Part shown: piece by piece, positions 22,874 to 33,621 of the stretch | How positions within the stretch are numbered: the first letter of the stretch is position 1 | Layout: the number at the start of each line of letters is the position of its first letter | Assembly: GCF_000003815.2 (NCBI RefSeq) | Contig: NC_049988.1 | Coordinates: forward strand, 12,957,926-13,021,925 | DNA from: Branchiostoma floridae | Lineage: Eukaryota; Chordata; Leptocardii; Amphioxiformes; Branchiostomatidae | Direction: 5' to 3' | DNA: 64,000 nucleotides | Made by a program: the position numbers and the translations under genes | The notes under the pieces: model-generated | What the model was told of the DNA's origin: nothing | The model's input: only the letters and a program-made list of their open reading frames with translations | The model's database searches: none

Positions 22874-25800
22874 TTACAACTCAGCATCGAACTCTTCTTC
22901 GTGTCGTACCAGTGTTGACTTGTCTGACTTAAATCTGATGTAACAGGCAGCCACTATGACTAGAACTACAAAAACCACCACCATGCTCACAATAGCTACT
23001 GCGGGGCCCCAATATGGCAGTTCAAAAGGCGGTTCGGTCGGTTCAGGAATTGTTGGCATCCAGAAATACACGCCTTCATCCCCAACCAGAAACTTTCCCA
23101 GCATGCCAGAGTCTGACAAACTCCCGAGGAGCACTGCGGCGGCGGCCGTCCCGTTGACGTCACTTCCGTTCACATTCTTGCTCAGGACCAACCGGAAGTT
23201 GACGGTGAAGCTGACGTTCTCGACTTCGATTCGTTGAAAGATGGGGGCCAGTTCGCTGTTGGTGCCGTTGAAGGATTCGACGAGTAACGCTGTCATCTCG
23301 TTCTGTAGGTCGGTGAGACGTGAGCCGTTTTCCTCGCGGGCGCTAACGGATCCCACTAGCTTTTGGACGGGCATGGGTGGTGGTGCAGGGACGGTTGGCG
23401 CATGCGTACTGCCCGCTGCGGTGGAGGCGACTTCTGTCATGACTGCTGTAGTGGTGTTCTGAGACTGCGCAGTAGTGATCACCATCAGCAATACTGTGAC
23501 AAAAAAAAGCCAACAACATTGTTTAGTCAACCATTCACTTCTCGTGATGTAATTAAACTGTGTTGCGTACAATACATTTCAATGAATGAGAATTGCAACA
23601 TCTTCAGAATTGCAACATCTTGAATGCAAGGATTGAGAAAATGAACAGTTTAATTAAGCAAAGGTGACTGATATTGCAAGAAAGATAAAAGTCTGCTTAA
23701 AACATATGCAACTGAAATACTGCTCGAAACATCAGTTTCAATCTGAAGATAAAAAGTTCTTATTTGCTAGTTTTCGTGACCGATCTTTTGACCTTTTTAC
23801 CCAATAAAACTGAATTCCTTTGGAATGCATCTGTGGATTGACGCAAATGTTATGTTAGATTTATCTACTCCAAAACAGGCCCACCCCTGAGCGTCGCAAA
23901 GAAAAGAATGTAAGAATTCAGTAGACAACTCTTTCAAAATCTAAAAGATCTGAGGGACAACGAGTCGACAATGGGTGTTCTAACTTGTATTTTCAACCCT
24001 CCCCCATCAAACATTTGGTACAGCCCGAAACGATACCTGCATTTCCCCATTTGTATCATAATCGGTCACTGCAGGTGCCCCCCTCCCCCTAGAATAATCC
24101 TCAAACCAAGGTCTGTGTACACAACACTACAATAACGTTCTATATGGAGATGCCCCTCTATCAACAAGCCCACGCCTACAAGTAAATATAAACAGGGATA
24201 TACAAATAACAGGTAGCAGTATTACCGGGCTGTATTCTTATTAGTCAGCCAAACGTGCCTTGAGGCGGTTTCTCCTCAAATATAGGCCGAGGTAAAATGG
24301 CGCCTTTCTGCCTCGTCTATTTCACCCAACGTAGACGCTTCAATGTGTCATAGTCTGAGGCTACTTCTGTGGTTTTCCAAAGGTATTCCACCCAGGTCAC
24401 ATTCCAGATAATCCACGATCTTCGGGCGTATTGATGGAAGGTCGGCCATATTTGAGATCGACAGAGGGTTGTGTGTATTTTTCACCTGAAAACCGTCTCC
24501 GTCACATATAAGCCGTCCTTTATACCCTGTACAATTGTTGTGCAATGAAATTATTATCATAAGCGAGGCTCGGGCGATTGCCGCAGAATCGTCGTCCGAT
24601 CGATTTTCGCCAAATGTGACAGGGGTTTACTGGTTGCGGTCACCGATTCGTCGTACGATTGTCGCGCGACCGCAAACTGAATGCATTAATTCTTGGAACA
24701 GTTGTGTACATGTCGCACAAAAATAATCTGTCTTGTTAGGAAAATCACGTCTTTATCTTTAAATTTATAGGTGGTTTGTTCTCTGTCACAATCTGATTCA
24801 CACAGTCATATTACGACAACAAAATGGCGCATCTGCCTATGACGAACGTACAACTGTCTATGATAAATGTAAATAAATCAACGTATATTCTTTGAAGAAA
24901 ATGAGCTCTGTTTATGCATTCAAATTTGTTGGCAAGTGGTCTTTCATATAAAAATGGACGCCAGGGGACACAAACCAGAGTATAGCATATCAAGAAATGG
25001 CGGGGGTGTGGTGGGGTGGGGGGTTGCATAACAAGACCATCCACCCTACTCTCCAAGCAGAGGTTAGGCTCCGGCTGTTTTTTTAACGTTTCTTTAGTCG
25101 TTTTTATCGGGCTTTCTATTTTGTCATTTTTTTGCTGTGTTAGGCCGGACCTTATGACAAAATAAAAAGCCCGATAAAAACGACTGTCACTAAAAAACGT
25201 TAAAAAAACAGCCGGAGCCTAACCTCTGCTTGGAGAGTACATCCACCTCGATAGAGAGACAGAGACTCACATACCCATAGCCAGAGATATATTTCTAATT
25301 GCTGGCGAACCCTGCTTTTGTCCTGATGAGATTTTAAGATGTGCAGCTNNNNNNNNNNNNNNNNNNNNNNNNNNNNNNNNNNNNNNNNNNNNNNNNNNNN
25401 NNNNNNNNNNNNNNNNNNNNNNNNNNNNNNNNNNNNNNNNNNNNNNNNCAGGTATGCTTGTTCAAGAGAAGCGAATTTCATCGCGCTCTGCTTCCCAATG
25501 TTGGTACAGGAAGTGTACATGCCATAGTTTGTAGTTCTCGCGGACTGGTACGAAAACTATGGTCACGGAGAATTTGTGTTAAGCAGACTGCGTAATTCGT
25601 TAAGCTGTCTAGGACTTTGCTGTGATTGGTTGCTGTTCAACCGTCTAGTCTTACAAAGTAACGATCTAGTTTCAAAATTACGAAAAGCCTTTAGTCTTTA
25701 ATTTGAGGAAGGAAAGAGCTTTCATATGTTTTTCAACGACATTGCTATAAGCTATTTTTGCAGACGTTTATGTCAAAGAAACCAAACTTGGTTTGTCACG

Positions 25801-26024
25801 TTGGAACAAAAGTTTCTGTCTCTTTTTCTTTCTCAGTTTTTCTGGTGTTTCTTTCGCCCTCCCTTACTGTCTGTCTCTCTCCCTCTCTCTCCTTTTCCCT
25901 CTCTCATTCAATCTTTTTGGGGACCGTTGACTAGATACCATGGGTTGGATGTCTACTCACCGATTGCTATCATGTTCAGCATTGGCAGCTTGCCACCCCA
26001 CCGAAAGCACAATGCGTTGTCCAT
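22874..26024 (-). CDS. SEA-like type I membrane glycoprotein (two exons, 227 aa)
   Basis: Exon 1 is 26024-25961 and exon 2 is 23493-22874 (minus strand). The donor is G|gtgagt and the acceptor is a T-rich tract ending cacag at 23494; the frame joins in phase 1. The spliced N-terminus (residues 1-30, core LNMIAIVLLMVITTA) is a good signal peptide, so the frame open upstream of 23493 is probably intronic. A Thr/Pro-rich stretch (34-65) is followed by a domain of about 95 residues. It has an SEA-like pattern: an amphipathic LTDLQNEMTALL helix, then a IEVENVSFTVNFRLVL strand pair without the GSVVV autocleavage motif. One membrane helix lies at about 186-207 and the 20-residue tail ends in EEEFDAEL. 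NGS, NGT and NVS sequons fit extracellular exposure. SEA domains occur in mucin-like surface proteins; the assignment is from pattern only. No specific family is recognised. Confidence 0.7.
23574..25046. other. intron of the SEA-like gene, no further exon seen
   Basis: AT-rich with short C-rich runs. A GC-rich patch at 24560-24670 (cgattcgtcgtacgattgtc and similar short inverted pieces) may be a repeat fragment. The phrase 'cacatttggcgaaaat' recurs inverted at about 9097 and 24605. Confidence 0.4.
25047..25239. mobile_element. 193-bp foldback MITE in the SEA-like gene intron
   Basis: TACTCTCCAAGCAGAGGTTA (25047) is mirrored by 'taacctctgcttggagagta' ending at 25239. The inverted match extends about 75 bp into each side with small indels, leaving a loop of about 20 bp. 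The flanks are CATCCACCC (25038-25046) and CATCCACCT (25240-25248), a 9-bp target duplication with one mismatch. Nine bases suits a Mutator-like origin. Confidence 0.8.
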
Positions 26025-26032
26025 GTTCAGTC

Positions 26033-27528
26033 CTGTGTGAAAAACAAAAACAAAGAGGCAGAGCATAAACCATCGATTAGTTACAAAGGCAATCACTATC
26101 AGTTAAATAAGAAAATCCAAAACTTCTACAAAAATTAACAACTCTATATGCCGTATATCGCAAAAATTAAAAAAAATCTGCTACAAATGTCATTGAATGC
26201 CATAGTCAGTCTCAAAACCAAAGAAAAGAATGTAAGACAACAAAATAAGGAATCTATTGTATATGTTTGGTATACAATATTCTGTATGTTCAGTATTTGT
26301 TCAACCTTTCTGACCACTTAGAAACTAACTTAGATGTTGCAACTTTTTTTTTGTCCAAGCTGTTTTTTTTTGCACTCTCGCTTCAGTTGTGGGATCCTTA
26401 TAATTAGAGGATGTCATTAATATCAACATTACTTAATATCCTTTGGGGAAGTTCCTTTTTTAGAGTTACATTTAATTCTTAGTCACAAAAATGAGATTTA
26501 GTGCCAGAAAAGAATAAAAGAAAGGGTTCCGTGTAAGACCTCTTTCTTGTTTGCTAAGCCATTAGGAGATTTTAAAAAAAGATTAAGAGAAAGACAAAGT
26601 AAGTCAAATTTAAACTACATGCAAAGGATAAAAAAGCACCCCGCCAAGCGATTGGCCTAATTTGAGGATTATACGTAGGTCCAATCATTAGCCTTCTTCT
26701 CTGACCGATGCTTAATCAGCTTTCGTCTTTGTTATGTACACAGTGATTGGCCATTATCAGATACAATTACGACTTTGCTGTCTTTTGAAAAATACTGATA
26801 TCCAACGGCTTCATTTGCTGAGGAAAATACCGATGCATAAGCCGGAAAAAGCACTTAATTCTTTTTATTTGTCTGTTTGTGTTAAGTCATGCGGAAAACA
26901 GCTGTTCAAATGAGAGTTTCGTGAATGAAAGAAAGTGGTACAATATAAACGAACACGTAAAATATAAACGTATTTTTATAGGGTTTATATAAGTACGCAC
27001 CCTTTAAATTACTTTACTGTCATTTGTTTGGCAACTTAACTGCGCCTTTAACATGCCTTGAATTCGCCAACAAAGAGAAAATTGTTGCAAAATATGTAAA
27101 CAAAACTTAAATGACCACACCCAAGTTACTAGTGACGTAGTTATTTGCTGGGTGGGTAGCGTTTTGGAAGTTCCATTCTTTCAACAGGTCATACAACTCA
27201 AACTGTTGAAGTTTTCAAACTCTAGCTTGTACCAAACAAGATAAATTTTGTATTGTGGTTTAGTGTGAGAAGGTTTTAAGTAGTTGAGTGAAGTTATGTA
27301 ACGATTGGTGTAACATAATCCAACCATGCTTTGTATTTATGATAAAGCCGATCATATTCTACTACAAAGAGATTTGTGTATTTCACAAATCCGTGTCTAA
27401 TGCAAGCCAGTTTAAAGTCTACCCGTACGTACTTGTACTGGTTACACCTACTTAGAGTGTACGAGTCGTGTTAAGTCACGTAACAGGTAAAGGGAACGCC
27501 GTGTTCGGTCGTTGACCTATTACCATTG
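26033..27528. other. no gene seen; degraded family 3 MITE near 26290-26420
   Basis: AT-rich. 'tcaacctttctgaccactta' and 'gcactctcgcttcagttgtg' match the right half of the family 3 element in degraded form. Nothing else is recognised. Confidence 0.4.
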
Positions 27529-28094
27529 TCAAAATCTCTCAACCGTTTGGTGTGCTTCGAACTCATAACATTTACAGCGATTGTTAAGAACTATAGTGAC
27601 ATTCTCATTAAATCTCTTCACAAATGAATCAAATGCAGTTTTAGAAACTTCTAGAAAGGTTTCATATACGTATACAGGTAAGCTACAGTTTGAAAAGTGG
27701 GTTTGTTTTTTGTCTGGTGGTTTCAAATTCACGTTGTAAGTCTAGAACTGGTCCGACGGGTTTCTCAACAATGACAGCATTGTGGTATCTCACCATGAAG
27801 CTTCCTATAGCTACATAGTTCACGGCTTTACAGTGAGTGTTGCAAACTGTAACGTACCTGTATCGGTGAGATTCCTCGCTTGGTTGTTCTGTTTTCTGGA
27901 AAGAAAACGCAGTAAACGCACCGGTGCAGGTTTTGACAAACAGGTGAGGTCGGTCAGCCGACACCTAACGGTCAATTTGTTGTCGTCCTTTGTGTTGTTG
28001 GGGACGGGGAAGTGGGATCGGGTTTCCTGGCTTATTGTTGACGGCCTGCTGAGCTTATTGGAGCGTTCCATTTGCCAAACAGGTGGAGGTAAGT
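27529..28094 (-). other. possible coding remnant, unidentified
   Basis: The minus strand has overlapping open stretches with protein-like composition (frames containing NTKDDNKLTVRCRLTDLTC, EKPVGPVLDLQREFETTRQ and LPVYVYETFLEVSKTAFDS). Possible splice borders are present (tttctttccag near 27896; acag|gtacgt near 27858). I recognise no domain and could not build one consistent gene model. The upstream side is lost in the gap at 28098. Confidence 0.15.
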
Positions 28095-29033
28095 TGTNNN
28101 NNNNNNNNNNNNNNNNNNNNNNNNNNNNNNNNNNNNNNNNNNNNNNNNNNNNNNNNNNNNNNNNNNNNNNNNNNNNNNNNNNNNNNNNNNNNNNNNNGCT
28201 TAACATATAACAGTCAGTTGCAAATAACTTGGGATGTTCTGCTATACTGGCAGAGGCACATAGTGAGGGTAATAGGTGAAACGAACTATCAAGTGACCGC
28301 AACGCCCTGAAGGAATAACTTCACAGATGGTGAAGGACTCAGTCTGTAACAGTCAATGACTCAGTCTGTAACAGATGTATACAGTCAATGTGGGGTGTAG
28401 TCTCGTAGATACATATGGCACAAGAGGAGTTCATACGTGTGCAGAAGAATTGTAGTTCGTGCATTGAATTCGAACCCTCCCCGTTTGTCGGAGCGTCCGA
28501 CGCCCGGGGATGCGTAGAAGACGTTAGATGACCCTCAGAGATGTGTGACGCGAGAAGAAGCTGGCCTCCGGTGCAGCAATCTTGTACACGCCGAAACGCG
28601 GCTCAGAGAAGCAGGGTTGTTGGATACCTGTCTACCTACGTCTTGAGAGGAAAAGCCGTCATGAGGCTTGTCACAGCTTTTAAACCCGGCGACCAAACGC
28701 ATTTGAGTAGAGACTGTCCTTAGAGAGTCGCGGAGCAGCAACTGGTAGACTTGAACGGCTGATCATAGGCCAACTTTCATGAGGAAACACTGTNNNNNNN
28801 NNNNNNNNNNNNNNNNNNNNNNNNNNNNNNNNNNNNNNNNNNNNNNNNNNNNNNNNNNNNNNNNNNNNNNNNNNNNNNNNNNNNNNNNNNNNNNNNNNNN
28901 NNNNNNNNNNNNNNNNNNNNNNNNNNNNNNNNNNNNNNNNNNNNNNNNNNNNNNNNNNNNNNNNNNNNNNNNNNNNNNNNNNNNNNNNNNNNNNNNNNNN
29001 NNNNNNNNNNNNNNNNNNNNNNNNNNNNNNNNN

Positions 29034-32000
29034 TTGGCTGGCTACTCCTGTGCGGAAGCCTTTCCATAGGAGTGTCGCTGTATAACTGGCTGGCAAACTC
29101 CTGTGGAGGAAACATTGTAGGATTGTCACTGTTGCACACCTGGCAAGCGAACGTCGGTGAGGAAACGCAGTCCGAAGGAGCGTCGCTGATGAACTGACTA
29201 ACTCTATGAGGAAACACTGGTCAGGGGAGTGTCCGCAGGAGTGGCACAGTATGACTGGCAAACAAACTCTTGTGAGGAGACTAGGTCCGTGGGAGTGTCA
29301 CTATGTAATAGCTGACGAGCTACCTCCTGTAAGGAAGCACTGTCCGTAGGAGTGTAACTGTTGAACTTGTGAACTAACTCCTGTGAGTATGATGCGCGTA
29401 GGAGTGTCACTGTTTAACCGGCTAGATAACTCCTGTGAGGAAAACTCTGTACGTAGAAGTGACACTGTTTAACTGGTTAGCTAACTCCTGTGAGGAAACT
29501 AGGTCCGTAGGAGTGTCACTGTTTAATTGTCTAGCTAACTCCTGTGAGGAAACACTGTCCGTAGGAGTGTCACTATTTAACTGGTTAGCTAACTCCTGTG
29601 AGGAAACTAAGTCCGTAGGAGTGTCACTGTCTAACTGGTTAGCTAACTCCTGTGAGGAAACTAAGTCCGTAGGAGTGTCACTGTCTAACTGGTTAGCTAA
29701 CTCCTTTGAGGAAACTATGTCCGTAGGAGTGTCACTGTTCAACAGGCTAGCTAACTCCTGTGAGGAAACACTGTCCGTAGGAGTGTCACTATTTAACTGT
29801 CTAGCTAACTCCTGTGAGGAAACTAAGTCCGTAGGAGTGTCACTGTTTAACTGGTTAGCTAACTCCTGTGAGGAAACTAAGTCCATAGGAGTGTCACTAT
29901 TTAACTGGTTAGCTAACTCCTGTGAGGAAACTAAGTCCGTAGGAGTGTCACTGTTTAACTGGTTAGCTAACTCCTGTGAGGAACCACTGTCCGTAGGAGT
30001 GTCACTATTTAACTGTCTAGCTAACTCCTGTGAGGAAACTAAGTCCGTAGGAGTGTCACTGTTTAACTGGTTAGCTAACTCCTGTGAGGAACCACTGTCC
30101 GTAGGAGTGTCACTATTTAACTGTCTAGCTAAGTCCCGTGAGGAAACTAAGTCCGTAGGAGTGTCACTGTTTAACTGGTTAGCTAACTCCTGTGAGGAAC
30201 CACTGTCCGTAGGAGTGTCACTATTTAACTGTCTAGCTAACTCCTGTGAGGAAACTAAGTCCGTAGGAGTGTCACTGTTTAACTGGTTAGCTAGCTCCTG
30301 TGAGGAACCACTGTCCGTAGGAGTGTCACTATTTAACTGTCTAGCTAACTCCTGTGAGGAAACTAAGTCCGTAGGAGTGTCACTATTTAACTGTCTAGCT
30401 AACTCCTGTGAGGAAACTAGGTCCGTAGGAGTGTCACTGTTTAACTGGTTAGCTAACTCCTGTGAGGAACCACTGTCCGTAGGAGTGTCACTATTTAACT
30501 GTCTAGCTAACTCCTGTGAGGAAACTAAGTCCGTAGGAGTGTCACTGTTTAACTGGTTAGCTAGCTCCTGTGAGGAACCACTGTCCGTAGGAGTGTCACT
30601 ATTTAACTGTCTAGCTAACTCCTGTGAGGAAGCTAAGTCCGTAGGAGTGTCACTGTTTAACTGGTTAGCTAACTCCTGTGAGGAACCACTGTCCGTAGGA
30701 GTGTCACTATTTAACTGTCTAGCTAACTCCTGTGAGGAAACTAAGTCCGTAGGAGTGTCACTGTTTAACTGGTTAGGTAACTCCTGTGAGGAACCACTGT
30801 CCGTAGGAGTGTCACTATTTAACTGTCTAGCTAACTCCTGTGAGGAAACTAAGTCCGTAGGAGTGTCACTGTTTAACTGGTTAGGTAACTCCTGTGAGGA
30901 ACTATGTCCGTAGGAGTGTCACTGTTCAACTGGCTAGCTAACTCCTTTGAGGAACCACTGTCTGTAGGAGTGTCACTGTTTAACTGGTGAGCTAACTCCT
31001 GTGAGGAAACTATGTCCGTAGGAGTGTCACTGTTTAACTGGCTAGCTAACTCCTGTGAGGAAAATTCTGTCCGTAGGAGTGTCGCTATTTAACTGGCTAG
31101 CTAAACTCCTGTGAGGAAACACTGTCCGTAGGAGTGTCACTGTTTAACTGTCTAGCTAAACTCCTGTGAGGAAACACTGTCCGTAGGAGTGTCACTGTTT
31201 AACTGTCTAGCTAACTCCTGTGAGGAAATTAAGTCCGTAGGAGTGTCACTGTTTAACTGGTTAGCTAACTCCTGTGAGGAAACTAAGTCCGTAGGAGTGT
31301 CACTGTNNNNNNNNNNNNNNNNNNNNNNNNNNNNNNNNNNNNNNNNNNNNNNNNNNNNNNNNNNNNNNNNNNNNNNNNNNNNNNNNNNNNNNNNNNNNNN
31401 NNNNNNNNNNNNNNNNNNNNNNNNNNNNNNNNNNNNNNNNNNNNNNNNNNNNNNNNNNNNNNNNNNNNNNNNNNNNNNNNNNNNNNNNNNNNNNNNNNNN
31501 NNNNNNNNNNNNNNNNNNNNNNNNNNNNNNNNCTGGCTAGCTAACTCCTGTGAGGAAAACTCTATCCGTAGGAGTGTCACTATTTAACTGGCTAGCTAAA
31601 CTCCTGTGAGGAAACACTGTCCGTAGGAGTGTCACTGTTTAACTGTCTAGCTAACTCCTGTGAGGAAATTAAGTCCGTAGGAGTGTCACTGTTTAACTGG
31701 TTAGCTAACTCCTGTGAGGAACACTGTCCGTAGGAGTGTCACTATTTAACTGTCTAGCTAACTTCTGTGAGGAAACTAAGTCCGTAGGAGTGTCACTGTT
31801 TAACTGGTTAGCTAACTCCTTGAGGAAGCTATGTCGGTAGGAGTGTCACTGTTTAACTGGTTAGCCAACTCCTTGGAGGAACTATGTCCGTAGGAGTGTC
31901 ACTATTTAACTGTCTAGCTAACTCCTTTGAGGAACTATGTCCGTAGGAGTGTCACTGTTGAACTGGCTAGCTAACTCTTGTGAGGAAACTAAGTCCGTAG

Positions 32001-32390
32001 GAGTGTCACTGTTTAACTGGTTAGCTAACTCCCGTGAGGAACCACTGTCCGTAGGAGTGTCACTGTTGAACTGGCTAGCTAACTCTTGTGAGGAAACTAA
32101 GTCCGTAGGAGTGTCACTGTTTAACTGGCTAGCTAACTCCTGTGAGGAAGCTATGTCCTTAGGAGTGTCACTATTTAACTGTCTAGCTAACTCCTGTGAG
32201 GAACCACTGTCCGTAGGAGTGTCACTGTTCAACTGGATAGCTAACTCCCGTGAGGAACCACTGTCCGTAGGAGTGTCACTGTTTAACTGGATAGCTAACT
32301 CCCGTGAGGAACCACTGTCCGTAGGAGTGTCACTGTTCAACTGGCTAGCTAACTCCTGTGAGGAAACTATATGTCCGTAGGAGTGTTAGC
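29034..32390. repeat. 54-bp minisatellite array (arm 1)
   Basis: The unit is 54 bp, recognisable by 'ccgtaggagtgtcactgttt', 'aactggttagctaactcctg' and 'tgaggaaactaagt'. Two main variants alternate over much of 29900-30900 (..ctggttagc..gaaccactgt / ..ctgtctagc..gaaactaagt), giving a 108-bp dimer. Units degrade towards both edges, where single-base deletions break the 54-bp register. A 226-base gap (31307-31532) lies inside. Because 54 is divisible by 3, long frames are open on both strands. Confidence 0.95.
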
Positions 32391-32524
32391 CAGCTGTGAG
32401 GAAATAAACCGCTGGGGTTACACTTGGCGAGCCAACTCCTGTAAGGAAACACTGTCCGTAGGATCCAACATTTCAAACCCGGAGAGGAAACACTGTCCAC
32501 GAAACCAACTGTGGGTACAGGAAC

Positions 32525-32716
32525 ATGGCAAAATACGAGCCGGCGGTGTCAGTCTTCGCTGGATATTGGCAGACATATTATCTCAATATGGCGAGTCTAG
32601 TGTTCGTTGGCGCACAGAAGGACTCAATTAGACAGGGGGTCTGGATGGTGTTGACAGTCGCAATCCTGACCCTACCAATCTTGTTAGGTAATCCCGTACG
32701 ACAGAGGTGTTTATAA
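32525..32716 (+). other. 63-codon frame with a hydrophobic segment, arm 1 copy
   Basis: MAKYEPAVSVFAGYWQTYYL begins the frame, and GVWMVLTVAILTLPILLG near the C-terminus would be a membrane helix. The arm 2 copy (55674-55865, minus) differs by one residue. It sits at the inner edge of the minisatellite. Nothing similar is known to me and translation is unproven. Confidence 0.2.
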
Positions 32717-32880
32717 TAATGAAGGGTCACGGTGTAGAGATCGTAATGAAGTACGTCTGCCCGAGCGGAAGGACCCACTCNNNNNNNNNNNNNNNNNNNN
32801 NNNNNNNNNNNNNNNNNNNNNNNNNNNNNNNNNNNNNNNNNNNNNNNNNNNNNNNNNNNNNNNNNNNNNNNNNNNNNNNN

Positions 32881-33621
32881 AGGAGGGTCACCCGTGCCTT
32901 TATGTACACATTTCAATGTGCCAAGGCTTGGCCTGCGTCTCCCCAAGACAACATATGACGGCGCAGACAGCGCAAGGTAGGAACTTGTACGGCAGGTTTT
33001 CCCTCTTTCTCTGTGTTTTTAGGGTCAGTTGTTGAAACCGTTGTGATCTAACTACACGAAGAGGTATTTTCTTACCTAAAGTATAGGAGTGTTGCCGGAA
33101 ATCAGGCTAAAATTTATTTGGGAACTTATACAGAACATCAAACTCCAGTAAAAAATGTAGATTAAAGTGTGCTACAAGATCAGTCTTACTTTTGCTCCAT
33201 TTTGCAGAATTATCCCAGGAGTAAGGTTTACAGGATCACGATATGTTATTCACTAGATAACAGCCTGTGAATAATGTAATTTCTTTTTTATTCACAAGAA
33301 CGTCCAGTCAATTCATCTCTAATAGTTCTCCACTCGAATGAGGACTTGTTTTTGCCTGCTCAACGTATCAAAAGCAAATCTAACATCTATGAAAAGTAAC
33401 ATTATTTACGTGATCATATTTTTACTGCAATAATGGGCATTATAAACTGTCAAAGTGTAATGTAACATTTAGTCCAGTATTATTTTCTCATTGTAAATTA
33501 TTTCCTTGTCACTATAACATTACAGGTTGCCTGCAGACAAGACCACTGGCAGGTTAAATCAGGCCTCAGAAAAGTGCTCCTGTCTGTTTAAATTCTGCTG
33601 AAGGTAGTCCAAGAAGCAGAC
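32881..33621. other. upstream region of the oxygenase-like gene
   Basis: No gene is seen. A splice-acceptor-like 'cattacag' at about 33526 precedes 'gttgcctgcagacaagacca', so the last 90 bases before the start codon may be the 3-prime part of a leader exon. No TATA or CCAAT box stands out. Confidence 0.35.

Larger units (their letters stand above)
28198..32780. repeat. inverted-repeat arm 1, containing the 54-bp minisatellite
   Basis: This block is the reverse complement of 55614-60354. Outside the tandem array the arms are nearly identical (about three substitutions over roughly 250 bp at 28530-28790 against 59770-60030). From left to right it holds about 0.6 kb of low-copy sequence, the minisatellite array, and about 0.35 kb of low-copy sequence. 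Both ends coincide with 100-N gaps (28098-28197 and 32781-32880), so its placement in this scaffold is uncertain. Confidence 0.85.

Noticed and set aside
22956-23462. Plus-strand frames opposite the SEA-like gene
   Set aside because: They are shadows of the minus-strand exon, which has a signal peptide, sequons and a membrane helix.
23494-23572. N-terminal extension of the SEA-like open frame
   Set aside because: It contains a polypyrimidine tract and AG acceptor, and the spliced exon at 25961-26024 gives a better signal peptide in phase.
29435-30913. 492-codon open frame as a real repeat-protein gene
   Set aside because: The unit length is a multiple of three without stops, so both strands are open; single-base deletions break the frame at the array edges. 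I kept it only as a speculative finding.
29034-32390. Regular repeats resembling a CRISPR array
   Set aside because: The whole 54-bp unit is repeated without unique spacers, the setting is animal DNA with introns, and no cas genes are present.
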